Shown here: positions 7,703 through 16,952 of the stretch, piece after piece | Numbering within the stretch: the stretch's first letter is position 1 | How the letters are laid out: the number at the start of each line of letters is the position of its first letter | Assembly (NCBI GenBank): GCA_018714105.1 | Contig: DVNW01000007.1 | Location: 1-35,643 of the forward strand | From: Candidatus Faecicola pullistercoris | GTDB taxonomy: Bacteria; Bacillota; Clostridia; Christensenellales; CAG-917 | Reading direction: 5' to 3' | DNA length: 35,643 nucleotides | Notes under the pieces: generated by a model | Told to the model about the DNA's origin: nothing | What the model saw: only the letters and a program-made list of their open reading frames with translations | The model's database searches: none | Program-made: the position numbers and the translations under genes

Positions 7703-9463
7703 TTGTTTAAGCTTTTTAAAAATTTAAAACCTTATGTTCTGTTCATAATAATTGGCGTTTCCTTCGTCGCGGCGCAGGGTATTTTAGAGTTACAGCTTCC
7801 CGATATGCTGAAACAGATTATAAACGAGGGACTGTCGCTTTCCGAGGACGGTGCGCCCGTCATAGACACGGCCGTCGTATTCAGGAAAAGCGCGATAATG
7901 CTGGGATTTGCGGTGCTGGCTTCGGTATGCGCGCTGATTTCGTCCTACTTTGCGGCAAAAGTCGCAGCCGCTTTTTCAAAAGACGTCAGGCGCAAGCTGT
8001 TTTCCAAAGTTCAGACTTTTTCGGCTACGGAGCTCGATTCCTTCGGGACGGCAACGCTTATTAACCGTTCCACAAACGATATAACCCAGGTGCAACAGCT
8101 TGTTGTAATGCTTATGAGAGTTGCGATTTTTGCTCCCGTAATGCTTATCGGGGGTACGGTTATGGCATTTAAAACGGATATCAGGATGACCGCGGTACTT
8201 CTTATAAGCGTGCCTCTTATCGCTATCGGAGCGGTTGTTATGCTGAAAGTGTCATTTCCCGTTTTCAAGCAGATACAGACAAGGACGGATAAACTTACCG
8301 CTGTAATGCGCGAGAATCTTACCGGCGTCAGGGTTATCCGCGCGTTCAACCGCGAAGAAACCGAAAAAGAAAGGTTCGACAAAGCAAACAAAGATTTAAC
8401 TAAATCTTTGATTTTTGCTTACCGCATAATGGCGGTAGCTATTCCGCTTGTAATGCTGCTGATGAATTTTACCGCCATAGGAGTTACTTTTACCGTTGCG
8501 AGAGGGGTTACTTCCGCGGGGTGGGATCCGTCCGCCGTAGGTAATATGGTGGCCGTTTCGGAATACGTATTCCACATAATGTTTTCAATACTGGTAGTGG
8601 GAATGATAGCTTCGATGATACCGCGAGCCGTAGTTTCCGCGGGCAGAATACAGCAGGTACTCGACAGCGAAGTTTCGATAAAAGACAATCCTTATGCGGC
8701 CGACTGTCCCGCAGGCGGAATAGTGGAATTCGATAACGTCGGACTCAGATTCGCGGGGGCCGATAAATTTGCAGTACGCAACATATCCTTTACCGCAAAA
8801 CCCGGAACGGTTACCGCTATTATAGGCAGTACGGGCAGCGGCAAATCCACAATAGTAAACCTGTTACCCAGGTTTTACGACGTTACCGAGGGCAGTATCA
8901 AAGTGGACGGCGTAGACGTCAGGGATTACAATCTTATGCAGCTCAGGGCAAAACTGGGCTTTGTGCCTCAGAAAGCTCTGTTGTTCACGGGAACGATAGC
9001 GGACAATCTGCGCTTTCAGAAGGAAGACGCTTCCGACGAAGAAATAACTGCGGCAGCCAAAATGGCCGAGGCGTACGATTTTATTACCAAAAAAGAGGAC
9101 GGCTTCGACAGTATTGTAACGCAGGGAGGAACAAACTTCTCGGGAGGACAAAAGCAGCGGCTTGCGATAGCGCGCGCCTTTGTGGGGAAACCCGAGATTT
9201 ACGTATTCGACGATTGTTTTTCCGCTCTTGATTTTAAAACGGACGCAAAAGTAAGGCAGAACATTTCGCAAAATCTGAAAGGCGCAACGGTAATCATCAT
9301 CGCGCAGAGAATTTCCACGGTTATGTCGGCGGATAATATTATAGTGCTGGACGACGGGAATATAGCCATGCAGGGCAGACACGAAGAGCTTTTGAAAAAG
9401 TGCGACGTATACAGGGAAATAGCCCTTTCTCAGTTAAGCGAGGAGGAACTCGGAAATGTCTGA
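7703..9463 (+). CDS. Heterodimeric ABC exporter subunit with degenerate Walker B (BmrC/TM287-like)
   Basis: A 586-residue half-transporter with six transmembrane helices in residues 1-320 and an ATPase domain after about 335. Visible motifs are Walker A GSTGSGKST (about 375-383), Q-loop VPQKALLF, signature NFSGGQ (about 476) and Walker B VFDDC (about 501-505). Asp replaces the catalytic Glu, as in the non-hydrolysing site of heterodimeric exporters such as TM287/288 and BmrC/BmrD. The partner gene overlaps by 8 bases. The start appears to be TTG at 7703, with GAGG about 8 bases upstream. Such pumps export drugs, lipids or peptides; the substrate here is unknown. No dedicated regulator gene lies next to it. 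Confidence 0.92.
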   Translation: MFKLFKNLKPYVLFIIIGVSFVAAQGILELQLPDMLKQIINEGLSLSEDGAPVIDTAVVFRKSAIMLGFAVLASVCALISSYFAAKVAAAFSKDVRRKLFSKVQTFSATELDSFGTATLINRSTNDITQVQQLVVMLMRVAIFAPVMLIGGTVMAFKTDIRMTAVLLISVPLIAIGAVVMLKVSFPVFKQIQTRTDKLTAVMRENLTGVRVIRAFNREETEKERFDKANKDLTKSLIFAYRIMAVAIPLVMLLMNFTAIGVTFTVARGVTSAGWDPSAVGNMVAVSEYVFHIMFSILVVGMIASMIPRAVVSAGRIQQVLDSEVSIKDNPYAADCPAGGIVEFDNVGLRFAGADKFAVRNISFTAKPGTVTAIIGSTGSGKSTIVNLLPRFYDVTEGSIKVDGVDVRDYNLMQLRAKLGFVPQKALLFTGTIADNLRFQKEDASDEEITAAAKMAEAYDFITKKEDGFDSIVTQGGTNFSGGQKQRLAIARAFVGKPEIYVFDDCFSALDFKTDAKVRQNISQNLKGATVIIIAQRISTVMSADNIIVLDDGNIAMQGRHEELLKKCDVYREIALSQLSEEELGNV

Positions 9464-11321
9464 AAAAAACAAGTTTAAAAACGGACAGGCCGCGGCAAAA
9501 ATCAAAAAACCGCAAAGAAAATCCTCGCAGAACATAGAGGGTAAATTCGAAAAGCCGAAAAACTTCAAAGCTACGCTTAAACGTCTTGCGGTTTATCTTA
9601 AACCGCAGATTCCCGCGCTTATTCTTATTATAGCGCTTATAGCAGTGTCGACATTGCTCAGCGTACTGGCGCCTAAAATTCTGGGTAAAGCGACTACAGA
9701 GCTGTTCAAAATAACGGGCGGCGGAACGGTTGACTTCGCTTATATTTTGAAGATACTGGCGATTTGTCTGGTACTGTACGGATTAAGCTCGCTTTTTACC
9801 TTTTTCAGCGGATTCATCACCGCTAAAATGGCGCAGAACATCGTTTACGATATGCGCAGGCAGATACACGACAAGCTAGACAGAGTGCCCCTTAAATATC
9901 ACGACAGTTATACCCACGGCGAGATTCTCTCCCGCGTTACCAACGATATCGAAACCATAAACTGGTCTTTCCAGGAAAGTCTTACGCAGATACTTAAGGG
10001 CATAATTACCATTATAGGCGTCCTTGTGATGATGCTTACCATAAGCGTGTGGCTGACGCTGATAGTGGCAGTAAGCGTTCCGATACTCGCGCTCATCACC
10101 ATGAAAATAGCAAAAGTAAGTCAGAAGCAGTTTGTAGAGCAACAGAAGGAACTAGGCGAAATAAACGGCTATATCGAGGAAATGTACACCGGACAGCGCA
10201 TTGTCAAATTGTTCAATTACGAGGACCGCGCGCAAAAAGAGTTCGACGAAATAAACATCAGGTTGCAGACGGCAGGCAGAAGAGCGCAGTTTTACAGTGG
10301 CTCCATAATGCCCGTACTGAAATTCGTAAACAACCTCGTGTACGTGGCGATATGCCTGGTAGGCGCGTTGCTGTTCGGTCAGGGAAAAATCGACATAGGC
10401 AACATTACCGCGTTTATCACTTACAGCAAACAGTTTGCTCAGCCGATAAACGAAACCGCGCAGATTTCCAACGTAATTCAGTCCACGCTGGCGGCGGCCG
10501 AGAGGGTATTCGAAGTGCTTGACGAGGCGGAAGAGGTGCCCGATACGGAGGACAGTTTAAAAGATACCGCCGGCCTTTTGCCTAACGTGCGGTTCGAGGG
10601 AGTAAAATTCAGTTACAATCCCGAAATTCCTCTTATAGAGGATATGTCTTTCTCGGTCAGGGAGGGTGCGACAATAGCCATTGTCGGGCCTACCGGAGCG
10701 GGCAAAACCACTCTTGTAAACCTGCTCATGCGTTTTTACGAGCTTAACGGAGGCAGCATATCGGTAGGCGGAGTCAGAACCACGCAAATAAACAGGCATA
10801 ATCTGAGGAATATGTTCGGAATGGTTTTACAAGATACCTGGCTGTTCAGCGGTACCATAAGGGAAAATCTTGTTTACGGCAAGCCCGACGCCACCGACGA
10901 GGAAATCCGTGAGGTGCTGAAAAAAGTTCATATCGAACACTTTATCGACACTCTTCCCGACGGTCTGGATACCGTGCTTAAAGAAGACGCCGGCAATATT
11001 TCGATAGGACAGCGTCAGCTTATAACCATAGCCAGAGCCGTGCTTACCGACCCGCAGATTCTCATACTCGACGAGGCAACGAGTTCGGTAGATACGCGCA
11101 CCGAGAAATACATTCAGGAAGCCATGACTGCCATGATGGAAGGGCGCACAAGTTTCGTTATTGCGCACAGGCTTTCGACAATCAAAAACGCCGACCTCAT
11201 ACTGGTTATGAACAAAGGCAGGCTGATAGAGCAGGGTACTCATGCCGAACTTCTGGCACGAAAAGGCTTTTACGCCGACCTTTACAACAGTCAGTTCCGC
11301 ATTTCCAAAAACCCGGCATGA
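9456..11321 (+). CDS. Heterodimeric ABC exporter subunit with canonical Walker B (BmrD/TM288-like)
   Basis: A 621-residue partner of the preceding half-transporter. It begins with a basic, Lys-rich cytoplasmic extension of about 45 residues, then six transmembrane helices (about 50-345) and an ATPase domain. Walker A is GPTGAGKTT (about 411-419), the Q-loop is VLQDTWLF, and Walker B LILDEATSSVD (about 535) has the catalytic Glu. The signature is ISIGQ instead of LSGGQ. The weak signature here and the Asp in the partner's Walker B would fall in the same composite ATP site, leaving one active site built from this protein's Walker motifs and the partner's FSGGQ. This is the established arrangement for heterodimeric exporters. 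Confidence 0.93.
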   Translation: MSEKNKFKNGQAAAKIKKPQRKSSQNIEGKFEKPKNFKATLKRLAVYLKPQIPALILIIALIAVSTLLSVLAPKILGKATTELFKITGGGTVDFAYILKILAICLVLYGLSSLFTFFSGFITAKMAQNIVYDMRRQIHDKLDRVPLKYHDSYTHGEILSRVTNDIETINWSFQESLTQILKGIITIIGVLVMMLTISVWLTLIVAVSVPILALITMKIAKVSQKQFVEQQKELGEINGYIEEMYTGQRIVKLFNYEDRAQKEFDEINIRLQTAGRRAQFYSGSIMPVLKFVNNLVYVAICLVGALLFGQGKIDIGNITAFITYSKQFAQPINETAQISNVIQSTLAAAERVFEVLDEAEEVPDTEDSLKDTAGLLPNVRFEGVKFSYNPEIPLIEDMSFSVREGATIAIVGPTGAGKTTLVNLLMRFYELNGGSISVGGVRTTQINRHNLRNMFGMVLQDTWLFSGTIRENLVYGKPDATDEEIREVLKKVHIEHFIDTLPDGLDTVLKEDAGNISIGQRQLITIARAVLTDPQILILDEATSSVDTRTEKYIQEAMTAMMEGRTSFVIAHRLSTIKNADLILVMNKGRLIEQGTHAELLARKGFYADLYNSQFRISKNPA

Positions 11322-11387
11322 CTGTTTGCGGATTAAAAAGTATTTTGCGTTATTTTGTAAAATATTTGCAAATACCCCTTGTATTTG

Positions 11388-11417
11388 TTGGCGTAAAAAA
11401 AGTTTATATGCTATACT
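11388..11417 (+). promoter_or_regulatory. Probable promoter of the PRPP synthetase gene
   Basis: TTGGCG (11388-11393), an 18-base spacer and TATACT (11412-11417), followed by a GGAGG site before the ATG at 11446. The -35 box is imperfect. Confidence 0.5.
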
Positions 11418-11445
11418 GTAAGCAGTTTCAGACGGAGGTTTCTTT

Positions 11446-12594
11446 ATGACGCCATTTTCCGAAAACATCTTTCAGGAAGAATTTTATACTTCGCCTATGG
11501 GCATAATCGCCCTCGACGGCGCTACGGAACTTGCCGCTAAGATAGACAAGTATCTCGTGGCCTGGGCAAACAAAAAATCGGACGGGGTAAAACGCGAGAC
11601 TTTTATTATAGACTCGGCATATCCCAGGTTCACCACCGGCGACGGTAAGGCTATTATCAACGAAACCGTACGCGGCAAGGATCTTTACATTATCGCGGAC
11701 GTAGGAAATCACGGTTGTACCTACAACATGTACGGCAAGGAGCACTGCATGTCTCCCGACGAACACTTTGCCGACCTCAAAAGGGTTATTTCGGCGGCGG
11801 GCGGCAAGCCTTCGAGGATAACGGTTATAATGCCCATTCTTTACGGAGGGCGTCAGCACAGGCGTAATTCAAGAGAGTCGCTCGACTGCGCAATGATGTT
11901 GCAGGAACTCGAAAGCATGGGCGTAAGAGATATAATTACTTTCGACGCTCACGATCCCCGCGTTCAGAACTCCGTTCCTCTTATGGGATTCGACAACTTT
12001 TTCCCGACTTATCAGATTCTTAAAGCCATGCACAAGCGTTTCCCCGACGTTCAGCTGGATAAGGACCACCTTATGGTGGTTTCTCCGGACGAGGGCGCCA
12101 TGGCCAGAAATATTTATTACGCGTCCGTACTCGGGCTCGACCTCGGTATGTTCTACAAGAGAAGGGACTATGCCAACATCGTTAACGGACGCAATCCTAT
12201 AGTCGCTCACGAATATATCGGAAGCTCCGTCATGGGCATGGATATTTTTGTAGCCGACGATATTATCGCTACGGGCGATTCCGTACTCAAACTCGCGAGA
12301 GAACTTAAAGAAAAGGGCGCAAACAACATCTTTTTCGCCGCTACTTTCGCACTCTTTACCGAAGGGGTGGACAAGTTCCAGAAAGCATACGAGGACGGCC
12401 TCTTCACAGCCGTGCTTTCCACAAACCTTACTTATCGCATTCCCGAACTGAAAAAATGCGAATGGTTTGTAGAAGCCGATCTGTCCAAATATATAGCGTA
12501 TATCATTTCGGCATGCAACAGCAATCAGTCGGTAAGCTCTCTGCTTGAACCGCACAGCAAGATTAACGAACTGCTCGGCAGGATTAAAAAATAA
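11446..12594 (+). CDS. prs: Ribose-phosphate pyrophosphokinase (long clostridial form)
   Basis: A 382-residue enzyme that would make PRPP from ribose 5-phosphate and ATP for nucleotide, histidine and NAD synthesis. Visible are the ATP-binding region around GGRQHRRNSRES, the FDAHDPR block equivalent to the conserved FD-H segment, and the PRPP loop VADDIIATGDS. The typical enzyme is about 310-320 residues with loop DDMIDTAGT, so this is the longer, divergent form known from Clostridia. The extra length is mainly N-terminal and in the SPDEGAMARNIYYASVLG region. GGAGG lies 7 bases before the ATG. Its stop overlaps the start of the MBL-fold gene as TAATG, so the two are probably co-translated. Confidence 0.88.
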   Translation: MTPFSENIFQEEFYTSPMGIIALDGATELAAKIDKYLVAWANKKSDGVKRETFIIDSAYPRFTTGDGKAIINETVRGKDLYIIADVGNHGCTYNMYGKEHCMSPDEHFADLKRVISAAGGKPSRITVIMPILYGGRQHRRNSRESLDCAMMLQELESMGVRDIITFDAHDPRVQNSVPLMGFDNFFPTYQILKAMHKRFPDVQLDKDHLMVVSPDEGAMARNIYYASVLGLDLGMFYKRRDYANIVNGRNPIVAHEYIGSSVMGMDIFVADDIIATGDSVLKLARELKEKGANNIFFAATFALFTEGVDKFQKAYEDGLFTAVLSTNLTYRIPELKKCEWFVEADLSKYIAYIISACNSNQSVSSLLEPHSKINELLGRIKK

Positions 12595-13229
12595 TGAATA
12601 TCAGGTGGCTGGGCCATTCGGCATTCTTAATAACTACGGGTGCGGGGGTAAGCGTGCTTACCGACCCGTATGACTCTTACGTCGGATGCAGGATGCCTTC
12701 GGCCGCTCCCGATATAGTTACTGTCAGCCACGACCACGAGGACCACAACTGTCTCGAAGCCGTTTCGGGCAGTCCTTGTGTTCTCAGGGGCGGCGACGTA
12801 TACGATAAAGGCGGTTTGTCCGTCAGTTCGGTGCACACCTTTCACGATAGCGAGAAAGGCAGACTCCGAGGGGATAATTTCGCTTTTGTTTTTAAGGCGG
12901 ACGGCCTTACTCTCTGTCACATGGGCGACGTCGGAGAGTTTGTGCCCGAGCTTTTCAGGCCTTTCGATATAGACGTTCTCATGTTGCCGGTGGGCGGTAA
13001 ATACACCGTGGACGGCAATACGGCTTACCGCTATGTCGAACAATTAAAGCCTTCGCTTGTTTTACCAATGCATTTCAAAACACCTTACTGCAATTTCGCT
13101 ATCGACGGCGCAGACGTCTTTCTGGCCCGTTTCAATAAAGAAAACGTCTTTTACGCGGATATTTTGCAACCCGAACTTTATCTGAAAAAGGGTTGTACGC
13201 GTGTTGCCGTAATGAATTTTAAAGCATAA
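12594..13229 (+). CDS. MBL-fold metal-dependent hydrolase (UlaG/UPF0173-like)
   Basis: A 211-residue protein of the metallo-beta-lactamase fold. The metal-binding motif SHDHEDHN (HxHxDH) appears near residue 45; further metal ligands are suggested at CHMGDVG (about 103-109) and at LPMHFKTPYC (about 158-167). This short form, beginning WLGHSAFLI, matches the UlaG-like group of L-ascorbate-6-phosphate lactonase and UPF0173 hydrolases, but the substrate cannot be predicted. It shares one base with the stop of the PRPP synthetase gene, so the two are translationally coupled, an unusual pairing. No terminator is visible before rho. Confidence 0.87.
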   Translation: MNIRWLGHSAFLITTGAGVSVLTDPYDSYVGCRMPSAAPDIVTVSHDHEDHNCLEAVSGSPCVLRGGDVYDKGGLSVSSVHTFHDSEKGRLRGDNFAFVFKADGLTLCHMGDVGEFVPELFRPFDIDVLMLPVGGKYTVDGNTAYRYVEQLKPSLVLPMHFKTPYCNFAIDGADVFLARFNKENVFYADILQPELYLKKGCTRVAVMNFKA

Positions 13230-13358
13230 TTTGTCGATTGTGTAATTTTTACGCTTTCAGGACATAATTTAATTATCGTACCGCGACGAATTTATCGCTT
13301 GACTCATTCCGATTTCAATTAAATTCTGCCTTAACAAGGCAATATTCAGGAGAATTTT

Positions 13359-14756
13359 ATGGTTTATTCCAAAGAACAGCTTGCCGATTTCAATCAGCTG
13401 GAACTTCGTCGTCTGGCCAGAGAACTCGGCGTCAGAAACGTTACTTCCCTTAATTCGGCCGCGCTTATCGACGCGATAACCGAACTGTCGGGCAAGGACG
13501 AACCCGAAGTCAAAAGAGGCAGAGGTCGTCCCAAGAAAAACGCCGTACCCACTCAAGGCCTTGCCGAGCCGCCTGCCGCTCAGCCCGCAGACGACGAAAA
13601 CGACAATCAGTGCGAAATAAGAGAGGGCGTGCTTGACATTCATCCCGACGGATACGCCTTTATAAGGGTAAAAAACTGCGAGCACAGCGATAAGGACGTA
13701 TACGTGGGAACGCCTAAAATCAAATCCAAAGGACTCAGAAAGGGCGATTTCGTCAAGTGTCTTGCAAAGGTTACTTACGACAACAAACCGGCTGCCGCGA
13801 TAGAAATTCTTTCGGTGAACGGCGTTGAGGCCGACAATTATTACAAAAGGCCTAATTTCGACGACCTCGTTCCCATATATCCCGAGCAGTGCATCAAACT
13901 CGAAAACAAAAACAACTCCCGCGACTTTGCCATAAGAGCCATCGACCTTATCGCTCCTATCGGAAGAGGACAGAGAGCCATGATAGTTTCTCCTCCCAAA
14001 GCGGGTAAAACCACACTGCTCAAAAAGATTGCAAATTCAATATCCGAAAACTATCCCGAAATTGTGCTTATGGTTCTGCTTATAGACGAACGTCCCGAGG
14101 AAGTTACCGATATGCAGAGATCCATAAAGGGCGAGGTTGTGTACTCCACTTTCGACGAAATGCCCGAGCATCATACCAAAGCGGCGGAACTTCTGCTGGC
14201 GCGGGCTAAAAGACTTGTGGAAACGGGCAAGGACGTGGTTATACTCATGGACAGTCTTACCCGTCTTGCCAGAGCGTACAACCTTACCATTCCGCCGACA
14301 GGCAGGACTCTTTCCGGAGGCATAGACCCTGGCGCGCTGCACAGCCCCAAACGCTTTTTCGGTTCGGCAAGAAAAATCGAAAACGGCGGCAGCCTTACCA
14401 TTATAGCAACCGCTCTTGTGGATACCGGAAGCAGAATGGACGACGTAATTTACGAGGAATTCAAGGGCACGGGCAACATGGAAATTCATCTTGACAGAAA
14501 GCTGTCCGAAAGACGCATTTTCCCCGCAATCGACCTCAACAGAAGCGGTACGAGAAGGGAAGATCTTTTGCTCACGCAGGCGGAGCTGGAAGGCGTTTGG
14601 GCGATGCGTCGCATGCTTTCGTCCGGCGATACTCTGGAAGCTACCGAAAACCTCATAAACATGCTTATAAAAACCAACTCGAACAAGGAGTTTATCGAAC
14701 AGCTGAAACTGCAGCTTATGGCCTGGCAGAAGGAAGGCTATTCTTTCAGAAAATAA
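13359..14756 (+). CDS. rho: Transcription termination factor Rho
   Basis: A 465-residue RNA-dependent helicase that ends transcription. An N-terminal Rho_N/SAP-like region (about 6-45) is followed by a basic, AT-hook-like linker [10 protein letters not shown] (about 52-61) and a low-complexity Ala/Pro/Asp stretch. The RNA-binding cold-shock domain ([12 protein letters not shown], about 95) comes next, then the ATPase with Walker [10 protein letters not shown] (about 211-219) and Walker [17 protein letters not shown] (about 292). The C-terminal [17 protein letters not shown] block is typical. AGGAG lies 8 bases before the ATG. A small GCCTT-AAC-AAGGC hairpin (13328-13340) sits in the 130-base leader; rho genes often autoregulate through their leaders, but no attenuator is evident here. 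Confidence 0.97.
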   Translation: MVYSKEQLADFNQLELRRLARELGVRNVTSLNSAALIDAITELSGKDEPEVKRGRGRPKKNAVPTQGLAEPPAAQPADDENDNQCEIREGVLDIHPDGYAFIRVKNCEHSDKDVYVGTPKIKSKGLRKGDFVKCLAKVTYDNKPAAAIEILSVNGVEADNYYKRPNFDDLVPIYPEQCIKLENKNNSRDFAIRAIDLIAPIGRGQRAMIVSPPKAGKTTLLKKIANSISENYPEIVLMVLLIDERPEEVTDMQRSIKGEVVYSTFDEMPEHHTKAAELLLARAKRLVETGKDVVILMDSLTRLARAYNLTIPPTGRTLSGGIDPGALHSPKRFFGSARKIENGGSLTIIATALVDTGSRMDDVIYEEFKGTGNMEIHLDRKLSERRIFPAIDLNRSGTRREDLLLTQAELEGVWAMRRMLSSGDTLEATENLINMLIKTNSNKEFIEQLKLQLMAWQKEGYSFRK

Positions 14757-14771
14757 TAATTTTACCTAAAC

Positions 14772-14799
14772 AAAAAAGCGGCTTTTCAGCCGCTTTTTT
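14772..14799. terminator. Bidirectional terminator between rho and potD
   Basis: AAAAAAGCGGC (14772-14782) pairs with GCCGCTTTTTT (14789-14799) around TTTTCA. The A and T flanks let it act on both strands, for rho on plus and the pot operon on minus. Confidence 0.92.
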
Positions 14800-14821
14800 C
14801 ATTTAGCTTTTGTTATGACGG

Positions 14822-16159
14822 TTATACTTTCTGACGCATGGAACCTTTTTTGTTTTTGATTATGAAGAATACGACGACGCCTATAACAATTACAGCAATA
14901 ACCACGATTATAACCACAAGCGTTATGGGGAAACCTTGGGATTTAACTCTTTCCCACATCGCGTTGGCAGCTTCGTTGCGGCTTCCGAAATCCTTCATTA
15001 CGCCCAGTTTCGCGCTTTCAGAAGTGTCGGGATATCTTACGGGATCGGCAAAGAATTCTTCGGCGGCGTATTCGTTATCGGCAAGAATCTGCAAGGCTTC
15101 CGGGCTTGCTTTTATCACATCGGCCTTGACTGCCGAAGTATAACCGATTTCCATCATATTCTCAACGGCGACAACGGGGTCGTTGATATAGTCCATAAAC
15201 ATAAGAGCGGCCTCTATATTTCTGACGTTGGCAGAGGGGATGGCCCAGCCGTCGAACCAGAGGTTGCCGCCCGATTCGGGAACGAAGTAAGCGAGGTTGA
15301 TGCCTTCTTCGGCTACTTCAATCGAGTAAACGGCGTCACCGCTCCACGCAAGGTCTACGTAGGCCTTGCCTGCCTGCATATCGTCCTTGTCGTTATCCAC
15401 GCCGTAACCTTTAAGGACGTCTCTTTGCTCGACGAGAACTTCCTCGGCAAGTTCAAGCATAAGGTCGTCGGTGCAGTTGATAAGCTGAGCGACGGTATAA
15501 TCAGCGTACTCGGTGCCTTCGAGACGGCCTTCTTCTTTAAGGTACATAACGGCGGCAACGTAGCTGTCCCTGATGCTGTCCTTCATATAAATTTTGCCGT
15601 CAAGCTTTTTATTGCCGGCCTTGTTCCACAGCAGACCGTAACCGTTGGCGAGGTCTGCTTCGGTAACAACGTCGCTGTTGTACATTATACCCAGCGTTCC
15701 CCACATATAAGGAACGAAATAATCGGCGATTTCAATACCTGCTTCGGCGACTTTCTCGTAAATTACGGGGTTGATGTTGCCTTTGTTCTGAAGGGTATAG
15801 CCGCTTTGCTGCTGGGCGTCGGTAAGGCTCATGAGCTTTCCGGCAAGCTGCAGACGCTGTATGGCATATTCGGAGGGACAGATGAGGTCAATCTGGCTGT
15901 TGGCGTCCTGATTGATGGTAGTCATCATAATTTCGTTTGTATCGAAAGTGGAATAGGTTACGTCGATATCCCTGCCGGTCTCGGTTTTATAATAAGCTTT
16001 GAAGCCCTCTACGACATCGGGGCCGATATACTCTTCCCAGTTGTAAATAACGAGTTTGGAAGTTTCGGCGTCGGCTGCGGCGGGAAGGGCTACGCAGGCG
16101 GGGGAAATAACAAGCCCCGCAATGAGTACCAAACAGAGGAATTTAATTGCTCTTTTCAT
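14822..16159 (-). CDS. potD: Polyamine ABC transporter substrate-binding protein, C-terminally membrane anchored
   Basis: A 445-residue extracytoplasmic receptor for spermidine or putrescine. It has an N-terminal signal segment (about 1-30) with probable cleavage near AAADA. The PotD fold begins LVIYNWEEYIGPDVV, a hallmark of the family, followed by the periplasmic-binding lobes with WSGDAVY and NLWFDGWAIP blocks. The Cys22 context (ISPAC) is not a convincing lipobox. Instead a strongly hydrophobic stretch rich in Val and Ile (about 407-432), followed by KNKKGSMRQK, would anchor the C terminus. The family is normally about 350 residues and lipidated in Gram-positives. AAGGAGA lies 6 bases before the ATG; the gene overlaps potC by 17 bases and is last in the operon. 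Confidence 0.92.
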   Translation of the reverse strand: MKRAIKFLCLVLIAGLVISPACVALPAAADAETSKLVIYNWEEYIGPDVVEGFKAYYKTETGRDIDVTYSTFDTNEIMMTTINQDANSQIDLICPSEYAIQRLQLAGKLMSLTDAQQQSGYTLQNKGNINPVIYEKVAEAGIEIADYFVPYMWGTLGIMYNSDVVTEADLANGYGLLWNKAGNKKLDGKIYMKDSIRDSYVAAVMYLKEEGRLEGTEYADYTVAQLINCTDDLMLELAEEVLVEQRDVLKGYGVDNDKDDMQAGKAYVDLAWSGDAVYSIEVAEEGINLAYFVPESGGNLWFDGWAIPSANVRNIEAALMFMDYINDPVVAVENMMEIGYTSAVKADVIKASPEALQILADNEYAAEEFFADPVRYPDTSESAKLGVMKDFGSRNEAANAMWERVKSQGFPITLVVIIVVIAVIVIGVVVFFIIKNKKGSMRQKV

Positions 16160-16952
16160 CAGTCTTCTCCTTTTTGTCTTTTTTAATATTGATTATAAGT
16201 ACCACCGTAAGAACGATGACAAATATTATCGAGAATATGGCAAACCAGAAAGGTTCCAGCCCTTTGATGCGCGCGTCGGAATAAATGAAAGTCGAAAGGG
16301 TATTTATGCCGCTGGCCGCGCCCTTGTTAATCTGCGTGATAATGAAGTCGTCCATCGACAGCGTAAACGCAAGCAGTCCGCCCGCTATAACGCTTGGCAT
16401 TATTATGGGAAGCACTACTTTTATCATTGCCTTTGCGGGACTTGCGCCCAGGTCGAGGGCCGCTTCGTAAATATTGGGGTCCATCTGCTGCAGTTTGGGC
16501 AGAATACTCAGTACCACGTACGGCGTGCAGAAAGAGATATGTCCCAGTATGAGAGAGGGATAGCCCAAAGGAATGTTCAGCGTCGTGAACAGAATGAGCA
16601 GAGCTACCGCCATAACCACTTCGGAATTTATTATGGGCAGTTGGTTCACGTTTTCGATTACGGCTCTCGCGCGGCGTTTGAGGTTGAATATGCCTATCGC
16701 GGCAGCCGTACCCATGACCGTGGACACAAGGGAAGATATCACGGCTATTATCAGCGTGTTTTTGACCGCGGCCCAAAGCTGAGGCGTCTTGCTGCTTGTG
16801 AATATGGACACGTACGCGTCGAAAGTAAAGCCGTTACGCCACGAAAAGTTGGACGTGTTGGAAAACGAATACACTATAATAAGCAAAACAGGGGCATAAA
16901 GTAACAGAAGTATAAGATAAATATAGCATTTTGCCAAAATCTTTTTTACCAT
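16143..16952 (-). CDS. potC: Polyamine ABC transporter permease PotC
   Basis: A 269-residue inner-membrane permease with about six helices. The cytoplasmic EAA loop that docks on the ATPase is visible as EAALDLGASPAKAMIKVVLP (about 165-184). The N terminus (YAPVLLIIVYSFSNT) and DDFIITQI after the loop are typical of PotC. GGAGG lies 9 bases before the ATG, and the start overlaps the potB stop by 7 bases. With PotB it forms the channel for spermidine/putrescine delivered by PotD. Confidence 0.95.
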   Translation of the reverse strand: MVKKILAKCYIYLILLLLYAPVLLIIVYSFSNTSNFSWRNGFTFDAYVSIFTSSKTPQLWAAVKNTLIIAVISSLVSTVMGTAAAIGIFNLKRRARAVIENVNQLPIINSEVVMAVALLILFTTLNIPLGYPSLILGHISFCTPYVVLSILPKLQQMDPNIYEAALDLGASPAKAMIKVVLPIIMPSVIAGGLLAFTLSMDDFIITQINKGAASGINTLSTFIYSDARIKGLEPFWFAIFSIIFVIVLTVVLIINIKKDKKEKTDEKSN

